Positions 48,817 to 53,178 of a stretch of 53,178 nucleotides of DNA are shown here, in pieces. How positions within the stretch are numbered: the stretch's first letter is position 1; each line of letters starts with the position of its first letter. A program made the translations under genes and the position numbers. Source of the DNA: Deltaproteobacteria bacterium (GTDB lineage Bacteria; Myxococcota_A; Polyangia; Nannocystales; Nannocystaceae); the NCBI GenBank assembly GCA_022601155.1, contig JAHZJA010001482.1, positions 1-53,178 of the forward strand, in the 5' to 3' direction. The notes beneath the pieces are model-generated. The model saw only the letters and a list, made by a program, of their open reading frames with translations. It searched no databases and had not been told where the DNA came from.

Positions 48817-51800
48817 GGCCCGTCGCCTGCTGGGACAGCTGCGGGCGCGAGGGGTGCAGGTGCGCCTCCACGGCGACGATCTACGTGTTCGCGCCCCACG
48901 TGGGGTGCTCGATCAGGCGCTGCAGCAGCGCCTCCGTGGGCTCAAGCCCGCGCTGCGGCAGGTGCTCCGCGATGAGGCTCGACGCGCTCCGCTGACGGGG
49001 GCCCAGCGTCAGCTGTGGTTTGGCGAGCAGCGAAACCCGGGCAGTCACGCGCATCACCTGGTGATCGACGCACACCTCGAAGGCCTCGTCGATGTTGCCG
49101 CGCTGCGGGGCGCGCTCGAGCAGCTGGTCGCTCGGCACGACGCGCTGCGTACTCGCTTCACCGCGCACGAAGGTGTGCCCGAGCAGGTGGTGGGGCCTGC
49201 ATTCACCCTCGACCTCGATCCTGCCCTCGGCGAGGGCCTCGATCCCACCACGGGCCCCGTGTTCGTGGCTCGGCTGCATGCGCTCGGCCGCGACCGTCAT
49301 CGGCTGCGCCTGCGCATCCACCATCTGGTCATCGACGGAGGCTCGCTGTCGGTCTTGCTCGACGAACTCGGCGCCTTGATGCGAGGCCAGGTGCTGCCGC
49401 CAGTCCGACACTCACCGCTGGCGCTGGCGCGCTCGATGCAGGCCCACGAGGCCGCCCCGGACTTCGATGCTCGGCTCGATCCTTGGGTCGACCGCTTGGG
49501 CGGGGTGCGCCCCGTGATGCTGCCCAGCGACCGCCCTCGCCGGGCGCAGCCTTCCGATCGCGGTGGGCGTGTCTGCCGGACCCTCGATGTCGAGACCTGG
49601 GCGGCGGTGGGGCGACTGGCTCGTGCTCACGGTGCGACTGCGTTCACCGTGCTGGCGGCGGCGCTGGGCCTGGTCTTGTCGCGCTGGACCGACGACACGA
49701 CGCCGTGTCTCGGCATCCCGCACGCGGGTCGGACCCTGGCCGAGCACGAGGGAGTGGTGGGGATGTTCGTCGACACCACACTGCTCGCCCTCGATCTCGG
49801 GGGCGACCCGAGCTTCTCGACGCTCGTCGCTCGGACCCGAGATGGCTGGCTCGCATGCCTCGAACACGCCGATCTTCCGCTGGACCGGGTGATCGCTCGA
49901 CGTCGCACTCGCGGTCACGGTGAGCCGCTTCCCGATGTCACCCTCAATTTCATTCCGTTCGGAGATCTGAGGTTGAGCTTGCCGGGCGTCGAGGCACAGC
50001 TGACGGGGCACATGCCGGGGTCTCGCTTCGACCTCACCGTCTATGCCTATCCCCGCGAAGACACCCTGGACGTGGAGCTGGCCTACCGGGCCGAGTCGTT
50101 TCACGAGGCCCGAATGGTCGCGCTGTGGGAGCAGCTTCGGCACGTGCTCGTGCAGGCCACGGCGCAGCCGGAGCATCGGGTGTCGATGGTCGCGCTGTCG
50201 CCGATCGACGCAGTGCCCGTCCGAGCGCGGCCCGAGTGGAGCGCGGCGCGACAGCCCGATCTGTTGGCCCAGGTGGAGGCGGTCCAGACGACACGAGCCG
50301 CGGTGGTGGGCGTCGGCACGACCCTCGACTACGGTCGGCTGTGCGCGCGGGCCAAGTCCGTCACCGCCACGCTGCAGCATGAAGGCCTGGGACCCGGGGA
50401 TCGGATTGCCATCATCGGGCGGCGGGAATCCGACCTGCTGGTCGCACTGCTGGGGGTATGGGGAGCAGGCTGCACGATGATGATCGTCGATGCGTCGCAC
50501 CCGGTGGCTCGGCTGTCCGAGCAGCTGGCCCTCGCCGATCCTCGGGGGTGGATCGCGATCGGTGCCACGGGCCCGCGGCTACCGAACCTCGCCGACTGCA
50601 TCGAGATCGCCATTGCTCACGACACCGACGGGCACGAAGCGGTGGAGTGGTCACGGCCCCCACCGGAGGCGCCCGCGTACATTGCCTTCACCTCGGGGAC
50701 CACGGGGACTCCGCAGGCCGTCGAGGCCGGCTTCGCCCCGCTGGTGCACGGCCTGGCCTGGTATCACGCGACCTTCGAGACCGCGCCCGACGATCGCTTC
50801 GCCCTGCTGTCGGGGCTTGGCCACGACCCGGCGCTGCGCGACATGTTGGCTGCCGTCACCCGTGGCGCGAGCGTGCACATCCCGCCCGACGACCCCATTC
50901 GCATGGGTCCTGGTCTCGCGTCGTGGATCGATGCCGAACGCATCACCACCTTGCACCTGACCCCGTCGCTCGCACGCGTGATCGCAGCGGCAGCTGTTGG
51001 CCCCCTGCGGGCCGTTCGTCGGGTGATCTTCGGTGGCGCGCCGCTGCGAGGCACCGATGTGGCGCGATGGCAGGCGCTTTGTCCTGATGCGGCGTTGTTC
51101 AACGCGTACGGAACGACGGAGACGCCGCAGATCGTCTGTTGTCGAGCGATCACGAAGGACGATGCGCGCGCGCAGACCGTGCCGATCGGTGTGCCCATCG
51201 ATGGTGTCGGCATTGCGCTGCACACTGCGAAGGGGGGCCCGGTGGGCCTGGGAGAAGTCGGAGAGATCGTCGTCCACAGCGAGTACCTCGCGCGACAATG
51301 GCGGGGTGCGGCACGGACGGACGGGGGATTGGGTGGTTCGTGCTACCGCACTGGCGATCGTGGACGGTGGCGGCTCGATGGCGCGGTGGACTTCGTCGGT
51401 CGTGCCGACCGCCAGCTGGAGATCCGCGGTCAGCGAATCGAGGCGGAGGACGTCGAGCATGCACTGCTCGCGGCTCCGGGGGTCACCCAGGCCGCGGTGG
51501 CGGCACGCCCAGACCCCCATGACGCTGACGAACGGGAGCTGGTGGGGGCCGTCGTCGGGCCGCCCCTCACGGATGCGGCGTCGGTCGATGCCATCCGCCG
51601 CGCGATGCTCCAGCGGCTCCCGGCCGCGATGGTGCCCTCGCGGCTGACCATCGTTGCGGCGCTCCCGCTCACGTCACGGGGCAAGACCGACACCGATGCG
51701 GTGGCGGCGTTGTCATTCGAGCACGACACCACCGCCGAGCCGAGTGGTGGCCCCCGACACGGGCTGCAGCGTGCTGTGGCCGCGATCTGGGCCGAGCTGC

Positions 51801-53178
51801 TCCACTGCGGGGACGTTGGACTGCACGACGACTTCTTTGCATGCGGGGGCCATTCGCTCCGCGCGGTGGAGCTGGCCGCACGGATCCAAGCCCAGCTGGG
51901 GCGCCCGGTCCCCGTCGCGATGATCTTCGAGCATCCCACGCTCGGTGATCTCGCGCAGGCCTTGGCTCGTCCGGCGGTCGATGCTGCTCCACTGCGCAGT
52001 CTGCCTCCGGATGTCGTGCCCCAGGCCTCGGTGACCCAGCAGCGGCTGTGGCTTCTCGACACGCTCGACGACGGTGCTCCGCAGCTACGCATCGACCACG
52101 CCCTCCAGTGCATCACGCCGCTGGATGCCCAGGCTTTGGACCGGGCGCTCGTCGATCTCGAACGACGCCACGAGCCGCTGCGCACCGTGCTGGTGCTGGA
52201 GGGCAGTACGCTCGTGCAGCGGGTGCAGGCCGGGCGCACCACCATCGTCGAAGGCCAGCCCCCCGATCGAGTCGAGCTCGACCTCGGCCGTGGCCCGGTG
52301 TGGCGGGCGTTCGTCTGGACCGCAGGGGTCGACGATCATCGGCTTCGGTTGGTCATTCACCATGCCGCTGGCGACGCGGCGGCGATGGAGGTGCTGACCG
52401 GGGACTTGGTGGCGCTGTACCAGGCCCATGTGGCAGGCAAGCCCGCCGACCTCCCGCCGTTGACCCATCGCTACGCGGAGATCGCGGCATGGCAGCACGA
52501 TCACCTCACGGGTCCAGGTCAGCAGGCGTTGCTCGAGGCGTGGCGGCAGCGCCTGTCCAACGCCCCTCCGCTGATGCTGCCGCTGGCCCGAGCCCGGCCG
52601 CACCGCCAGGGTTACCGAGGTGCACGGGTCGATCGAACTCTCGATCCCCCTGCGGTGGAGGCCATCGAGCGGTGTGCTCGAACCGCGGGGGCCACCCCGT
52701 TCATGGTCTTGCTCACCGCGCTGGGTGCCGTGCTCGCGCGCTGGGGCGGCACCGACGACCTCACGATCGGCACGCCGGTCGGCATGCGCCCGCACCCCGC
52801 CGCGGCTGCAGTGGTGGGGCCGTTTCTCAACCTCGTGGCGATCCGGATCGATGCTGCGGGTGATCCTCCCCTGGACGCACTACTGGCCCGCGTACGCGGA
52901 CGCGCGCTGGAGGCGTTTGCTCGCGCCACGCTGCCCCTGACGCAGGTGCTCCAGACGGTGAAGCCCGACCGCGCCCTCGACCGCACGCCGCTGTTCTCGG
53001 TGCTGTTCAACATGATCGACGCCGACGCCACCGATCGCGCGTGGGCGCAGCTGGGGGCCCGGCGGACCGCCCCTCACGAGGTCGTCGCGCGCTACGACCT
53101 GGCGGTGTACGCCGTGCGCCGCTCGACCGGCATGACGCTGTCGGTGGTCTACGACCGCGACCTGTTCGACCCCGGACA
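48806..53178 (+). CDS. Nonribosomal peptide synthetase, TubC-dock-C-A-PCP-C..., 3' end outside window
   Basis: Open frame from GTG 48806 to the window edge. N-terminal 'LLGQLRARGVQVRLHGDDLRVRAPRGVLDQALQQRLRGLKPALRQVL' (TubC_N-like); C1 'IHHLVIDGGS'; A 'YIAFTSGTTGTPQAV', 'NAYGTTE', 'YRTGDRGRW', 'LTSRGKTD'; PCP 'DDFFACGGHSLRAVELA'; C2 'VIHHAAGDAAAME'. Confidence 0.93.
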   Translation, partial: MHSEARRLLGQLRARGVQVRLHGDDLRVRAPRGVLDQALQQRLRGLKPALRQVLRDEARRAPLTGAQRQLWFGEQRNPGSHAHHLVIDAHLEGLVDVAALRGALEQLVARHDALRTRFTAHEGVPEQVVGPAFTLDLDPALGEGLDPTTGPVFVARLHALGRDRHRLRLRIHHLVIDGGSLSVLLDELGALMRGQVLPPVRHSPLALARSMQAHEAAPDFDARLDPWVDRLGGVRPVMLPSDRPRRAQPSDRGGRVCRTLDVETWAAVGRLARAHGATAFTVLAAALGLVLSRWTDDTTPCLGIPHAGRTLAEHEGVVGMFVDTTLLALDLGGDPSFSTLVARTRDGWLACLEHADLPLDRVIARRRTRGHGEPLPDVTLNFIPFGDLRLSLPGVEAQLTGHMPGSRFDLTVYAYPREDTLDVELAYRAESFHEARMVALWEQLRHVLVQATAQPEHRVSMVALSPIDAVPVRARPEWSAARQPDLLAQVEAVQTTRAAVVGVGTTLDYGRLCARAKSVTATLQHEGLGPGDRIAIIGRRESDLLVALLGVWGAGCTMMIVDASHPVARLSEQLALADPRGWIAIGATGPRLPNLADCIEIAIAHDTDGHEAVEWSRPPPEAPAYIAFTSGTTGTPQAVEAGFAPLVHGLAWYHATFETAPDDRFALLSGLGHDPALRDMLAAVTRGASVHIPPDDPIRMGPGLASWIDAERITTLHLTPSLARVIAAAAVGPLRAVRRVIFGGAPLRGTDVARWQALCPDAALFNAYGTTETPQIVCCRAITKDDARAQTVPIGVPIDGVGIALHTAKGGPVGLGEVGEIVVHSEYLARQWRGAARTDGGLGGSCYRTGDRGRWRLDGAVDFVGRADRQLEIRGQRIEAEDVEHALLAAPGVTQAAVAARPDPHDADERELVGAVVGPPLTDAASVDAIRRAMLQRLPAAMVPSRLTIVAALPLTSRGKTDTDAVAALSFEHDTTAEPSGGPRHGLQRAVAAIWAELLHCGDVGLHDDFFACGGHSLRAVELAARIQAQLGRPVPVAMIFEHPTLGDLAQALARPAVDAAPLRSLPPDVVPQASVTQQRLWLLDTLDDGAPQLRIDHALQCITPLDAQALDRALVDLERRHEPLRTVLVLEGSTLVQRVQAGRTTIVEGQPPDRVELDLGRGPVWRAFVWTAGVDDHRLRLVIHHAAGDAAAMEVLTGDLVALYQAHVAGKPADLPPLTHRYAEIAAWQHDHLTGPGQQALLEAWRQRLSNAPPLMLPLARARPHRQGYRGARVDRTLDPPAVEAIERCARTAGATPFMVLLTALGAVLARWGGTDDLTIGTPVGMRPHPAAAAVVGPFLNLVAIRIDAAGDPPLDALLARVRGRALEAFARATLPLTQVLQTVKPDRALDRTPLFSVLFNMIDADATDRAWAQLGARRTAPHEVVARYDLAVYAVRRSTGMTLSVVYDRDLFDPG

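Overview
High-GC window that looks myxobacterial: DUF4215 'CGDGxxxxGExCDDGN' repeats, a MYXO-CTERM-like tail, a TubC-type docking domain and many lipoproteins. No rRNA, tRNA, CRISPR array or insertion sequence was recognised. From left to right it holds: a 5'-truncated GNAT; a TonB-dependent receptor; a Cys-rich lipoprotein behind a possible structured RNA leader; an RCC1/DUF4215 protein; a tight three-gene FAD oxidoreductase / acyl-CoA synthetase / PLP-enzyme operon; an rtcB-prfH RNA/ribosome-repair operon divergent from a sigma54 activator with a CARF-like sensor domain, with a near-consensus -24/-12 promoter and three palindromic operators in between; an L7/L12-CTD-like membrane protein; an outer-membrane barrel candidate; an SGD-repeat solenoid lipoprotein; a TmcA-like protein; a ~2500-aa lipoprotein with a C-terminal transglutaminase domain; a WecG/TagA glycosyltransferase; several secreted or surface proteins; an AraC regulator divergent from a VOC protein; and the left part of a hybrid type I PKS/NRPS cluster that runs off the right edge. 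The NRPS ORF is absent from the supplied ORF track because it has no stop in the window. The most notable items are the rtcB-prfH-CARF/sigma54 module (about 11.3-15.4 kb), the structured leader candidate (4414-4506) and the PKS/NRPS cluster. All assignments come from reading motifs; no database search was run.
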